Made by a program: the position numbers and the translations under genes. 64,000 bases of DNA from Rosa chinensis. Taxonomy: Eukaryota > Streptophyta > Magnoliopsida > Rosales > Rosaceae. Positions 23,576 to 34,429 of the stretch are shown here, in pieces (within the stretch, counting starts at the first letter, position 1; each line of letters opens with the position of its first letter). Below the pieces are notes generated by a model that did no database searches, was not told where the DNA came from, and worked only from the letters and a program-made list of their open reading frames with translations. Location of the stretch: the NCBI RefSeq assembly GCF_002994745.2, contig NC_037090.1, positions 29,060,501-29,124,500 of the forward strand, in the 5' to 3' direction.

Positions 23576-24847
23576 ACACTTCCCAAACAAAAGGAATTCC
23601 CAATTCCTAACACATTGTCTCCCGAAAAGTCAAGCCTCAAGCAATAGAATGAAACCCATCAATCCCTATTGCATAAATCACCCCTCTACCCACATGAATA
23701 TACATATTTCACGTAAATATATATATACACACGTGGTCATTCCCTCAGGAATGCCACTAATACCAACAATAGTTTGCAGTTAACTAAATAACTCTCAAAA
23801 ACAATATGGTAAACCCATTCGTGAATGAACATCGTGAGATTACTCATCTCGAAACTCCCGTTGCGTCTTCAATACAGAACAAGACAGCCACACCACAAAA
23901 CAACCATCCAAGGATACCTCGTCAAGTACCTAATCACATACGGTTTCAACTTACCAACAATCCACAAATGATTTAAGTCCGAAACCCTTGTTTTGAACTA
24001 AAATCCCCAAAGTGACGCCAATTAAGGCGAAACCACATCCGAGACCACCCAATGTCTCCGGAATACTTCTATGATCGATATGCCAAAACCACAAGTCTAT
24101 CGGATGGTCGAATCCTCACGGATCGAAACATCGAACGGTCCGAAACAGTAAAAACCCTAACGTGTTCATACGATCTCCAAAAATTTCAAACAATATATCA
24201 AAATGCTCATATCGATGAGTAGATCGAACTCAGGGACAGAAACTATCCCTGAGGTGGCCGAAAACTACAGGAAAACACTAACACAGTGGCGCGCCGCAGC
24301 CAGCCCAAAGTCAGAATTTGACAAAACTCCCAACACCAAAGTTCTTCATCTCAACTCCAATTTAAACTTTCATAACTACACCAAAGTCCAATTATGAACC
24401 AATTGATTGAATTTTACCTTAAAATAAAACAGCTCGATGGAAACCCTAGAATTTCAAAGCTTCGATTCGTCCTCCACAAGTGAAATCACTCCAAGCCACT
24501 TTGGGAGAAGCATCTACGTCTTCCGAGCTCCAGAAGCCCACAAGAATCGCCGGCAAAGGTGGCCGGAATCGCCAACTCTGATCAAGGCGATTTCGTCCCC
24601 GAAGCTGCCTCTTCCAGTCGATGTAGCTCCCTCCACAGCTCGAATCTCTCTTCAATCCTTCCACAGACCTCTAGAGGGGATTGAGGCAACGAGAACCCAC
24701 TTTGAATCGCATCCAAAGGTGGCTGGACGAGGGAGAACGACGCCGGAGAAGTGGAGAGGTGAAATCGGGCTCGGGGAGAGAGAAAACAGAGCTGGGTTTC
24801 CGTTTCTGGAAATCTGGCCTTATTTGCAATTTCCGGAAATTTTCGTC

Positions 24848-24855
24848 CTTTTATA
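24848..24855 (-). promoter_or_regulatory. Candidate LTR TATA box
   Basis: TATAAAAG on the minus strand, 297 bp into the family A LTR, at the position equivalent to 6262-6269 in the other copy. Confidence 0.5.
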
Positions 24856-25849
24856 CCAAAATGGAAAGTTTTTCCAAAGCCCATAACTTCTTCATACGAA
24901 CTCCGACTCTTGCGTTCCGCATGTCCACGAACTCGTATCGACGCGTTCTACAACTTTCATGAAGGAAGTTTTCGGAGAATCCCAACGAATAAAAAGTCAA
25001 CCCTTGCACCCCTCCCTAAATGACGCTTCCTGAATAATTATTCGCCCAAAACACTTCCGCTCCATCCACGAGCCACGAAACCGTCCGATACCCACAATTT
25101 AAATTCCGAAAAATCATCGGAAAATAAATACGAATTTTCCGGGGCATCACAATCATGGGCCAGGCCTACCCTAAATTTTAGGACTTAGGGTCGGGCCGGG
25201 CCAAGCCTAGTCAAAGTCAACAAAATTTAGGGCCAAGTAGGGTTAAGCCGGGGCTTAAATATGTTAACCCTTACCTGCCCGAAAGGCCCAAGCCACTAGG
25301 GCTGAAAGGGCCGGCCTTCCGAATAGGGCCAAAATGGGCCTAAAAGGGCCTTAATTTATTTAACAAAAAGAAATATATTACTTTTATTTTTTATCTCAAA
25401 ATGTGGCTCAATGGTTATATAGGTAATAGTCCGTAATACAAGACTCATTATTTTTTGTTAATCATATTTAAAATAAATATATATATTGGAATTAACTTAT
25501 AAGTTATAACATTTATAAATATTAGTTAAGATGGTTATATTCAATTAACTATCTCTCTAAATATCCCAAAATTAATTGTTGTTTAACAAAGGAAACAAAA
25601 ATTAAACAAAATAAAGCTTAGAAAATCAATTACAAAAAATAGATAAGTTGTATGTTATAGACTAAAGAGAAACATATTTAAAAAATAGAAAAAATAAAAA
25701 ATTATTAGGGCTTAAAGGGTCGGGCCGGGCTTCATTTGCTTGACCCTTACCCTACCCTATTTGAGAAATGGTAGGGCCGGGTAGCTTCGGCCCTACGGGT
25801 CGGGCGGGCTTAGGGCCGAAGGGCTAAATGATGAGGCCTAGATGGCAAT

Positions 25850-26647
25850 GAGAATAGCAATTGGGTCAACTAGAATGGGACAATGAAAAACTGGGTTTTC
25901 TGGAAGGGTTTTTGTTTTCCGGTTTGTGGGTTACCTATCTACTTTGGAGATTCATAAAAACAAAAAATAATGAGTTTTTGTTATGTGCTGTGAATATGTG
26001 ATGAAGGCACCTTTTGTTTTTCTATAATGAAAGGGTTGTTGATGCCCTTTGTTATTTCTTCAATTACCAAGCTTGTTAATAGTTCTCTGGCAATGGATCA
26101 AACCACTGGACATTGATTAATCTTCACTCCCAAAAGCAGAGAGAGACTGTGCACTTTAGAGTTTAGAGAAAGAGTCTCCCGAATACTTTTAGTAAAAAGA
26201 AAATTAAAAATGAGTGAAACTAGAGGGGAAAAGCAATATGAGCCATTAGATTTGATTTTATACATGTGGCATGTTGTGGTTCAAAGCTTAGGAAGATCAG
26301 GCAAAAATAGAGGTTAGGAGAGGATCCTCTCCCTCACCTGATAGTTACTGCCCCAAAACAGAGAGTTACTAGCTCGTACATCAAGCTACTAAATACAAAA
26401 GTCACTGACCCTGAAATGCAAATGCTACTGCTCCAAATAAAAAGCTACTATCTCGAATCTAAAGTATTCGAGCTTAATTCAAAACTTCAAATACCCCCAT
26501 CTTCTGTTACAGATATAGACATGTAGAACAATTTTCACGCCACAACTTCTTTGGTTTTAAGTTTCTTTTTTTTGGTAAATCAATGGATGTGACAAATATA
26601 ACATTAGTGTCCGGTCTAAATTAGTGTAATTCGAGAATTAATTTGTG
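25850..26647. other. Intergenic stretch, nothing recognised
   Basis: No coding frame, tandem repeat or bounded element seen on either strand. Confidence 0.4.
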
Positions 26648-28085
26648 ACCAAATTTTAATTAGGAAAAGAGAGTTTCTACCCTATATTAAAATAAAATAT
26701 TTTATTTAAAATATAAAAAAAAGGGAGTTTCCATCCCTCATAATTATTTGAGATCAGTAACAGTAAACAATCGAATTGTATGCTATTCCAATGCCTGTGC
26801 CGCACTGAACTATGGCTGGCATCGCCCCGGAAGAAGCTTTGACGTCTCGAAAGCAAAGAAGCTACAAGACTCGTTCTTTTTCTATCGGAAAGGAGATAAT
26901 AGACTTGGTTTCCGCAAATACTAGTTTCCCTAGAAAAGACATAATTACTTGCGGGAAAGCATATTGTCAAGAATATGATAGAATCATTACACAAAATGGA
27001 TTTAATCTTAACAGCAGAACAAGGTGCTGAGTAATTTGTTGATCCGATATAGTTTTTTGGGGAAAACCAAAAATGAAACGACAGGCAGAGAGGGATTCGA
27101 GGAATGAATCTTTAAGCTTCAACCACCTCTTGAGACTCCGGTAACTTGTTCCTTTTGCACCTTTTTGGGTGCTTCGACCCTATTTTCTCCTTCTGTTTGG
27201 CTTTCAATCCTTGCAAATATTGGTTGAGGTTGAGCCATGACCTGACCACCTTTAAGCCCACCCCACCTGGTGTCACTCTGCGATGTAAAACTGCATGTTA
27301 GTTTATCAAACAAGTAGCTAGATAGTTCAGGCATAACAAAAATACATTCATGCAACAAGCGTTTGAGAGGTACCCAGGTAGCAGCATCAAACTGATCCTT
27401 TGAGTAGCCAAGCTGTCGATATATTCTCCAACTTAAACTTGGTGTGACAGGGGATAATGCAATAGCTATAACCCTCATTGCTTCTAGTATTATCACAAGG
27501 TCCTGCTCCAAAACCAAAAGTATGAAAATGTTGTGATGACTAGGATAAAAGGTTGCAACCAGTTAAACACAGGAATAACAATACTTGCAAGAAGGCTTCC
27601 ATGGCCTGCAAACCTGAGCCACCTTCTACATTTAGAAATTCCACTAGTTTGTACACTTGGAAATCATGATGGTGTTCAAAGTTTGATGAAAATATTACCA
27701 ACTTCTCCACAGTGTCCTTGAATGTAGTTCCTTCAGCTGCGATACTTGAATCAATTACCAAAGTAGATTGGCAGTTCTTCTTAAGAAGCCCCAGAGTGCG
27801 GTTAAGCAGATTTCCTGTAGAATATAGTAAAAATAAAGTTGTCAAAAAATAATAACAGTGAAGAAATTGCCTATCATGAACCCAAAAGGACCATTAATGA
27901 GGTTGCGGTGATATACCGATTGAATTGGCAAGATGAGCATTGACAATATTGATGAAACGATCTTCTGAATAATCCCCATCACCACCAAATTCCACCTCCC
28001 TAACGAAGAAGTACCTGACCGCATCAGACCCGAATTTTTGAACCAAATCATTTGGTTCAATATATTGTATTCCCTAGTGACCTCC
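26648..28085 (-). pseudogene. Truncated duplicate of the organellar methionyl-tRNA synthetase gene (3' part)
   Basis: This block is nearly identical to 35775-37612, the 3' end of the intact synthetase gene, introns and downstream flank included. Equivalents of exon 11 (27119-27277), exon 10 (27374-27502), exon 8 (27699-27814) and most of exon 7 (27917 to about 28085) are present with their splice borders. Exon 9 and its neighbouring intron sequence (about 425 bp, 36620-37045 in the parent) are deleted. A 4-bp TATA insertion near 28060 shifts the frame in exon 7. Homology stops abruptly within exon 7, so the catalytic half is absent. It cannot encode a working enzyme. Because introns are retained it arose by DNA duplication, not reverse transcription. 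Confidence 0.9.
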
Positions 28086-28872
28086 AAATCATTTCGTCGT
28101 CGATCAAGACCTTCCGGTCACTGTTCCACGCGACCTGCGACGCCACTGTTCCACGAACCTCACCGGTTTCCGGTCATCTCCTCACCACATCGCCATCACT
28201 GCTGCACTCAGCAAGCAATGGAGAAGAAAACCCAAAAGTTTCATCGCCCACCGATGCCGTACTTGTCGTCGCCAGAATCTGGGATTTGCAAGGGTCGATT
28301 TGTCGTCTCCGGCCACCTCCGAGACCAAAAATGGAATCAGAACCTCATTATTCATCAAAACCCCTTGCTTCCGACCACTGTCGCTAAACCGCCGTGAGCG
28401 CCACCACCGATTTAGTTGTACCGTCCGATTTGTGGGTTTCAGCGTTTTGGAGAGCAGGAGGTCGTCAGGTTCAGTACGATTGGTATTGAAGCCTGGGTTC
28501 TATGCTCTTTTAATGTTGTAGATGAGTTGAGCGAAATATTGAATTGTTGTTGATTATGATTTGTTGTTGAATAGAATGAAATTGAGAAATTGCCTTCGGT
28601 GAATTTCCTTGACGTTGTCAAATGGTGAATGAGGAGGACAGTTGCTCAAGGATTTAGATTTCGTTATTGTCGACTCTAATTATCGTTCCAAATATTATGA
28701 TTGAAAGCATGCATGTTTGTCGTTGACAAAGAAAGTGTAAATCTGCCAAGTCCGCCATGAGATTTTGGTAATGGCAAGGAATAAGTATGATGAGAGAGTT
28801 TTGATTTCAGGTATTTAATGTGACATTCTGTTATCGAAATTGGAGTGTCATATTAGAAGGTAAATTCTTTAA

Positions 28873-29543
28873 GGGCCCGTTTGGATATAGGGATTTGGGA
28901 GTGTGGATTTGGATTTGAAACCCCCAAATCCAAATCTGCTTGTTTTGGCTGTCTTCTTTAGTGAGTATTTGGATTTCTTCAAAATCACCCCACAGATTTC
29001 AGATAGCAAATTTTGATGATTTCAAATAACTAGGGGACCCTAGTTATTTCAAATCATCAGGTCTTGGATTCCTTGAAAGAACATATCGTGCTCTCTCTTT
29101 CTTCTTTTCTCCTCTTTCTCTCACATCCTTCGATCTACTCTCTCTCTCTCTCTCCCCACGCCTCCGTAGCTTATTCTACATCGCCGCCGACTCCATCCCG
29201 ATCTACTCTCTCTCTCTCTCTCTGCGTTTCGGCTTAGCCTCTATATCTTCTTTTGCGTCGCCGACTACTCATTGACGCCGGCAATGGTGGTTGAGCTCTC
29301 CGCCGCCGACTTCATCCCCTCCAAGTCAAGTTTCAGATTGCTCTGAAGCCTTTGATGGTTGATTTGGTTGAGATGGATGTTGTTCTAATATTACAAAATC
29401 TAAATCTTCAATTTTAAATCTCTATATATCTTTTTTAATCCAAACAACAAAATTTAGAATACACATATTTCAATTCTGTAGATTTTAAATACATAAGATT
29501 TGAAATTCAAATCCAAATCAAAATTCTGTTTCCAAACAGGGCC
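28873..29543. mobile_element. MITE, 671 bp, GGGCCCGTTTGG termini
   Basis: The left end is GGGCCCGTTTGGAT and the inverted right end is GGCCCTGTTTGGAA. Both sides carry TTAA (28869-28872 and 29544-29547). Subterminal AAATCCAAATC words occur in both orientations. It contains CT microsatellites at about 29132-29152 and 29206-29222. The superfamily is likely PIF/Harbinger (TWA target). Confidence 0.7.
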
Positions 29544-29585
29544 TTAAGGAATTGTTAATGAGGAATTTGGGTATTAAACATTGTT

Positions 29586-30622
29586 TTTTTTTTTTTTGAA
29601 AAAGAGCCAGTGGGCGAATATATATTCATCAAAAGCAAGAATAGGCCGTTACATACCCTTCTGCTTCCATCTAAACAGGCAAGAAGATAATGGTAGTACC
29701 CACAGTGGTACATAGAAATAAACCTACTCATTGTACAATCAAATACCTAGACATAGCGGGATCCCCCTTTGGTACTACGCCGGAGGCGCTAGAAAGATCC
29801 GGCATTCCCAACCTAACTCATAACCAGTAAAGCTAGTCGCCTAGAGACCTCAATTGGTGTACAACTAGAGACACTGAGAATTAAGTCGACAAGACTAAGA
29901 CCAAATACTAAAACCTAGATGCACAAAGGTGCGTAAATTGTCCCTGAAAACGGAACCTTATTGTAATTAGATAAACTAAAAAACATAGGATGGGCCTAGG
30001 GCAATAACACCCCAGCCCAAATAGAGAGCAGTCCCAAGAGAATGGACCTAGCTCAAGGCCCAGCAGCCAAAGGATGACCCGAGCCTACCACTTCCTCCCA
30101 CCTCCAGCCGTCGACTACACTGCCCGACCCACGACTACAGCGACCTCCCCCATCCGGAACCGCGCAGAAACACCGCCCAGACACCGCCACCACGTTCCGA
30201 TCAAAATCCCCATAGCCACGTCGCCCCAGCGATCATCCCGGACCACCAAAGCCCCGCCGCCCCACCAATCTGCCGGAAAACCACCATGGCCACGCTGTCA
30301 CAGGTCCAGGAGATTCCTTGCCGAAGATGCCCACCGCCATAGGTCATGGAAGCCATCGACAAGCACAACCTGCACAATCCAAAAACCCAGGCTCCATCAT
30401 CACTCATTCCGCACAAAGCCTCGAGCCACACCGCACTCATGAGACTACCGGCATAGCTTTCAAGTACCCGTCCGACAGCCACCCAATAATGGCGTGGCGA
30501 AACCAACGCTGATCCCGAGCGCCGCCGGACAAGAAGAAAATCGTAAAACTGAGGGGCAGCGGCCAAGTTTTTGGAGAGAGAGGTTTTAGGGTTTCTTTTC
30601 CCCCATTTTTTAGTCGACTAAG
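29586..30622 (-). mobile_element. Short LINE-derived insertion with 20-bp target duplication
   Basis: TTTGGGTATTAAACATTGTT occurs on both sides (29566-29585 and 30623-30642). On the minus strand the insertion ends in GCCCACTGGCTC followed by a short tail and poly(A) (the T run at 29586-29597), a typical plant L1 3' end. Its other end carries GC-rich 5'-leader-like sequence with frames at 30201-30566 (minus) and 30074-30442 (plus) that have no domain. No reverse transcriptase is present, so it is an internally deleted copy that was mobilised in trans. Confidence 0.8.
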
Positions 30623-31424
30623 TTTGGGTATTAAACATTGTTGAGAAGCAATTGATTTGGATAACTAATTGGAACTTGTCTTGATCGTCAATTTGAAATA
30701 TTGGACAAGTCGATCTCCATAATGGTTCAACTCCAAGGTTTTTATTATTTAAAGGGATAATTATTATTAGCAAGGTACTGATCGAAGTTTAATTATTTTA
30801 TTAAGGACTCGAGCATGATTACTTGACATAGAACAAAGATTCAATATTGAGAAATGATTGGATGGAGGAATTTTCCGAGCTATGGACTTGGGACAGATAA
30901 GTTTGACGGTTGTTGCAATCGATTCACTGTGAGTGAACATTTATTTTAAATTAATTGTGCATGTAGTATATTATTATTTTCCAGTTGAGATTTAATTTAT
31001 GATTTGAATTATTGAGTTTTATGATTTTATGAGCTTTGATTTCTTGAGATTTACTTATGCTCTATGAATTTCGAGATTACTAGTGGATTTCCTTCCCGAG
31101 GATTTTTAGTAGATTTTTGAGCTATTTATTAATGAGTTATTGAGTTGAGAAGTGATTTTCGGGAAGTGGTTGATTAAGAAAATATTCTGAGAATTATTGA
31201 TTTTGAATATTTAAGATATCAAGAATTCTTTATGCTATGTTTTTCGAATATTGATTTTTATGTTGATATGCGAGTATGAATTATTTATCAAAATATTTTT
31301 GAGTTATGCTTTCGGTGATTTATGGATGATTTCTTGAATTAGTATCAGGTTTCTTTTCGAAAGCAATTATTTTAAAGAGATTGATTCCAGTTAATTGAGG
31401 AGGTAAATAAGTCAACGCATGCAT

Positions 31425-31931
31425 GCATTACCTGGTCAGCAGTTCCCTCTAAGTAATAGTCTGGTCGGCAGTCTCCTCCAGACAATATTCTGGTCGGTAG
31501 TCCCCTCCAGATCACATGAGGTAGTTAGTCAGCAGTCCCCTCTAACTATCTATGGTTAGCAAGGTTCGAAAAATCGCTAGGCGTTAGTCGAGCGGTGGAT
31601 TAGGGAGGAGCGCCTAGGCGCCTAGACGGTTTTGTATTGTTTAATTTTTATTTTTATTTTTATTTTTATAGCTTTTATTTATGTAATTGAAAATATATAA
31701 ACTTATAAAGAGTAATAAACTAAATATTTATCCTCCTAAAAAAAATAAACTAAATATTTATTTAACTAACTATTTATTTAATTAAATAGAGGTGGTAGAA
31801 CTGAAGTTGCATAATTAACAAAAAGAAGCAGTATTCAATTATGCTTCATTGCTTCTTGTTGCCCTGCACACGTGCCCATCTTATCCTTCTTCTCGCTGCC
31901 GACTAAAAATAGCCACGAATTATACTCTCTC

Positions 31932-32002
<71 letters not shown>

Positions 32003-32640
32003 TCTCTCTCCTTTGCGAAACCAGTAGCGACCATCTCCACCTTCTCTCTTCATTGATCTTTTCATTATTCGATCAATAACCACTCCTAAAGAACCTGAAA
32101 CCATAACGAAGAGTGTTTACCGGAGATCAATTTTCGATTTGGTTTCGGAGTTCAGCCACTCGCAGAGAGAAAGAGAGAGCAAGAGCTACTAAGCGACAAA
32201 GAGAGATAGCGACAGCAACTGAGCTAGAGAGAGAGAGAGGAGAGACTGAGAAGAGACCAGCGATGGAGAAGATTCATGAGCACGAAGGAGAGACTGAGCT
32301 ATAGCAGCGTTTTGGGACGAAGTGACGAACTGATTTAGCGAATTAAAAAAAAAAAAAGGAAACGCCCAGCTGCCTAAGCACCTGCCTAGACCGCCTAGGC
32401 GCCCGCCTAAAACCCAAACGCCCAGAAGCTCCGATTATGCATTCCTCGAGGGAGAGGTGCCGCCCAGCGCCTAGTCGGCCTGGGCGGTCGAGTTTTAGAA
32501 CACTGATGGTTAGTCGGCAGTCTCTTCTAACCATCACCTCCTCATCCGGTCGGCAGTGCCCTCCGATGCGTCCCTGGTCGGCAGTCCCCTCCAGGTGGCA
32601 TGAGATGACTAGTCAGCAGTTCCCTCTAGTCATCGCCTGT
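31425..32640. repeat. GGTCGGCAGTCCCCTCC minisatellite interrupted by a hAT element
   Basis: Degenerate units of about 30-40 bp built on GTCGGCAGTCCCCTCCAG or GTCAGCAGTTCCCTCTA run from about 31425 to 31559 and resume from 32506 to 32640. The hAT element at 31560-32505 separates the two blocks. Confidence 0.8.
31560..32505. mobile_element. hAT element (GCCTAGGCG family), copy 2, 946 bp
   Basis: The exact 8-bp duplication ATGGTTAG flanks it (31552-31559 and 32506-32513). The ends CAAGGTTCGAAAA and (inverted) CAGTGTTCTAAAA match copy 1 at 4834-5718, and the subterminal GCCTAGGCG blocks match too. The interior differs and holds a CT microsatellite (about 31937-32007). Open frames at 31835-32104 and 31849-32079 are only this microsatellite translated. 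Confidence 0.85.
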
Positions 32641-33330
32641 TTTTGAGACGTGAATATTTTAACGAGAATTACGAGACTATGAGATTTTAAAAAGATTTCG
32701 AGACGTTTTTTTTTTTTTTCAGATGATTTACAATACGTATTTGTGATTTCAGTAAAGAGAGATTAAGAGTATTTTCAAGATTTTACTGCATGCTTGGTTT
32801 TTAAGAGAATAATTTGGGAAAGCATTAAATCTTACAATTGTTTTCTTTCGAGATTAGTTATTTTCGTCAACTCACTCTAACGTTTTAAATGCTTTTCCCC
32901 TGGGCCCTTCGGTTTCAAATGCCCAGCTTGCAGGCATGACTAGTTGAGGTCGAGCATACGTCGAATTAATTGAGGCATAGTCGTCACTACTTCCGCATTG
33001 TAGGATTTATCGATCCTTTACCCTTTTTATTTTATATCCTTGTGTATTAGATTGCTCTGATAACCTAGTGGATATATATATATATATATATTGTTGATTG
33101 TAGATTTATGTAGTGTGAACTGGGAGATGATGTAATTCGGGGAGCAGGATGGCTCCAGTATAAGACCTTATGGAACTAGACATCAGCATTTTCACTTGAG
33201 CTGACATTGTGAGGAGTATTAGAGTTCAGTTTGTAACATCAGAGTATTAAATAAAACTTGTAATCGAAAATAGTTTTATTAATGCAATCTGTTTTGAATT
33301 TGAATTCAAATAGTATGGTTATTTAGAATA

Positions 33331-34366
33331 ATCCATCAGATAAAGACAAGGAAGTTATAAGAAAGTTCCTTGATGGAAGGAACTGCCTTAACTGCTTTTC
33401 CGATATAAAGTGGATTAGAACGCTTTCATTGATCCCTGCTAGAGCACCACACCTCAATCAATTGTCCCATTAACAATCTGAGATCAAGGGTGAATCTAGG
33501 AGAAGAACAATGGATGGAGGCAATCGACTTTGTCAGTTTCCTATACTCCTTTCAATTTGCTGGATTTAAACTCACATTGTTTCACTGCAATATATATGGA
33601 TCTAGTTAGTATTTCTATAATCCCTTTATCTTTGATTTCAATTTATATTGCTTGCTGCGATATATATATATATATATATGTACTTACTGTTTCATAGGAT
33701 TGCAATATCTCATGCATCCTAACTTAGGATCAGAGCAACATATCAATCCTATATTTGTCATAGTTAATCTTTTGTTCATGTTAATTTGCAGACATTAGGA
33801 TAGACAGAGGGTTTCAATCCTAAATTAGGATGCGACTACAACAGCAATCCTAATCTGCAATCTTCAGTATATGTGTTTACATGTGCTTATTCTGAGATAG
33901 TTTATAGTACTCATTTCTATAAATTCTAACATCCAGGAAAATAAAGGTGGATTGTTTTAGAAGTGTATTGTTTTTCCATCCGTTTTTGGGTAGTCTATTT
34001 TTAGGGGAAGTTCCGCCAAATTTTGGTAGAATTTCTTCTAAGATGGGCTCTCGCAGGGCCACTTCGAATTTCAGGGTGAAATCTGGAGTGGGTCCTGTCA
34101 TTTCTCTCTTACAAATATAACAGCACAAAGTGATTTTCTTCACTACTTCCTCAATCCTCATGTAAGACCATTGACTCTAGACCTCTGAAGCGTTTGCACA
34201 TAGGATTTTCAGACTTCTGTTACGCACATACGTGGTTAGACCAATTTGTGAAATTTTTTGTTACAATCGTCATGCATGACTACAATTTGGGGCTTGTAAA
34301 GCACGTAAATTGAATAAGCAAAAACAAAGATGGTGGAAAAGACTCTTTTGACTCGCACAAGATGAA
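33331..34366. other. Intergenic stretch upstream of the aldo-keto reductase
   Basis: No gene seen. TA microsatellites lie just before (about 33075-33091) and within it (33660-33680). Words related to ATCCTAATTTAGGAT recur between 33700 and 33860 in both orientations. The minus-strand frame at 33877-34161 has no domain. Confidence 0.4.
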
Positions 34367-34374
34367 TATAAAAG
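34367..34374 (+). promoter_or_regulatory. TATA box of the aldo-keto reductase gene
   Basis: TATAAAAG lies 56 bp before the start codon at 34430. That places transcription start about 30 bp before the ATG, a short but ordinary plant leader. Confidence 0.6.
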
Positions 34375-34429
34375 CAACTTTGATCGACCAGACCTTACCA
34401 AATAACCAACATTAATTATCAGTCGAGTT

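Larger units (their letters stand above)
22472..25151 (-). mobile_element. Solo LTR, long (2.68 kb), gypsy-like family A, reverse orientation
   Basis: The 5-bp duplication ATCAT is exact (22467-22471 and 25152-25156). On the minus strand it starts TGTGATGCCCCGG and runs parallel to 5966-9055 through blocks such as GGAGCGGAAGTG, AAAACTTCCTTCA and CGTCGATACGAGTTCGTGGA. Its far end reads GGGGCGTGAAA, so the terminal CA has one changed base. It carries a 193-bp tandem repeat (23071-23575). Open frames at 24203-24962 are LTR sequence. Confidence 0.85.
22460..25841. mobile_element. hAT-like element (GGGCCGGGCC type) split by a nested solo LTR
   Basis: An exact 8-bp direct repeat ATGGCAAT (22452-22459 and 25842-25849) brackets this interval. 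The left end reads AGGGGTCATCAT. The right end, inverted, reads CTAGGCCTCATCAT. Removing the nested LTR and its ATCAT duplication leaves about 0.7 kb rich in GGGCCGGGCC words (25157-25840), with no transposase. The LTR entered 12 bp inside the left end. Confidence 0.7.
28086..33330. repeat. Mosaic repeat region, possibly an LTR split by three later insertions
   Basis: Sequence on both sides of the MITE (28873-29543), the LINE fragment (29586-30622) and the hAT element (31560-32505) reads as one TG/AT-rich non-coding unit. It has CCGGTCACTG words near its left end and TAGTCGTCACTACTTCCGCA near its right (about 32980-32998), reminiscent of a long gypsy-type LTR. I could not find terminal TG/CA borders or a target duplication, so the call is tentative. 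The plus-strand frames at 28038-28521 are unsupported. Confidence 0.35.

Noticed and set aside
24437..24962. ORFs of 149, 100 and 93 codons
   Set aside because: They lie inside the minus-strand family A LTR, several frames at once, with no domain.
26812..27030. Plus-strand ORF with a near-identical twin at 35924-36124
   Set aside because: Both lie antisense in the duplicated 3' flank of the synthetase gene. Their similarity comes from the segmental duplication, not from protein-level selection.
30074..30566. Two antisense ORFs of about 120 codons with Pro/His or Gly/Val bias
   Set aside because: They overlap each other in the GC-rich leader part of a LINE fragment and have no recognised domain.
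31835..32304. Leu/Ser- and Arg/Glu-repeat ORFs
   Set aside because: They are translations of the CT microsatellite within the hAT element.
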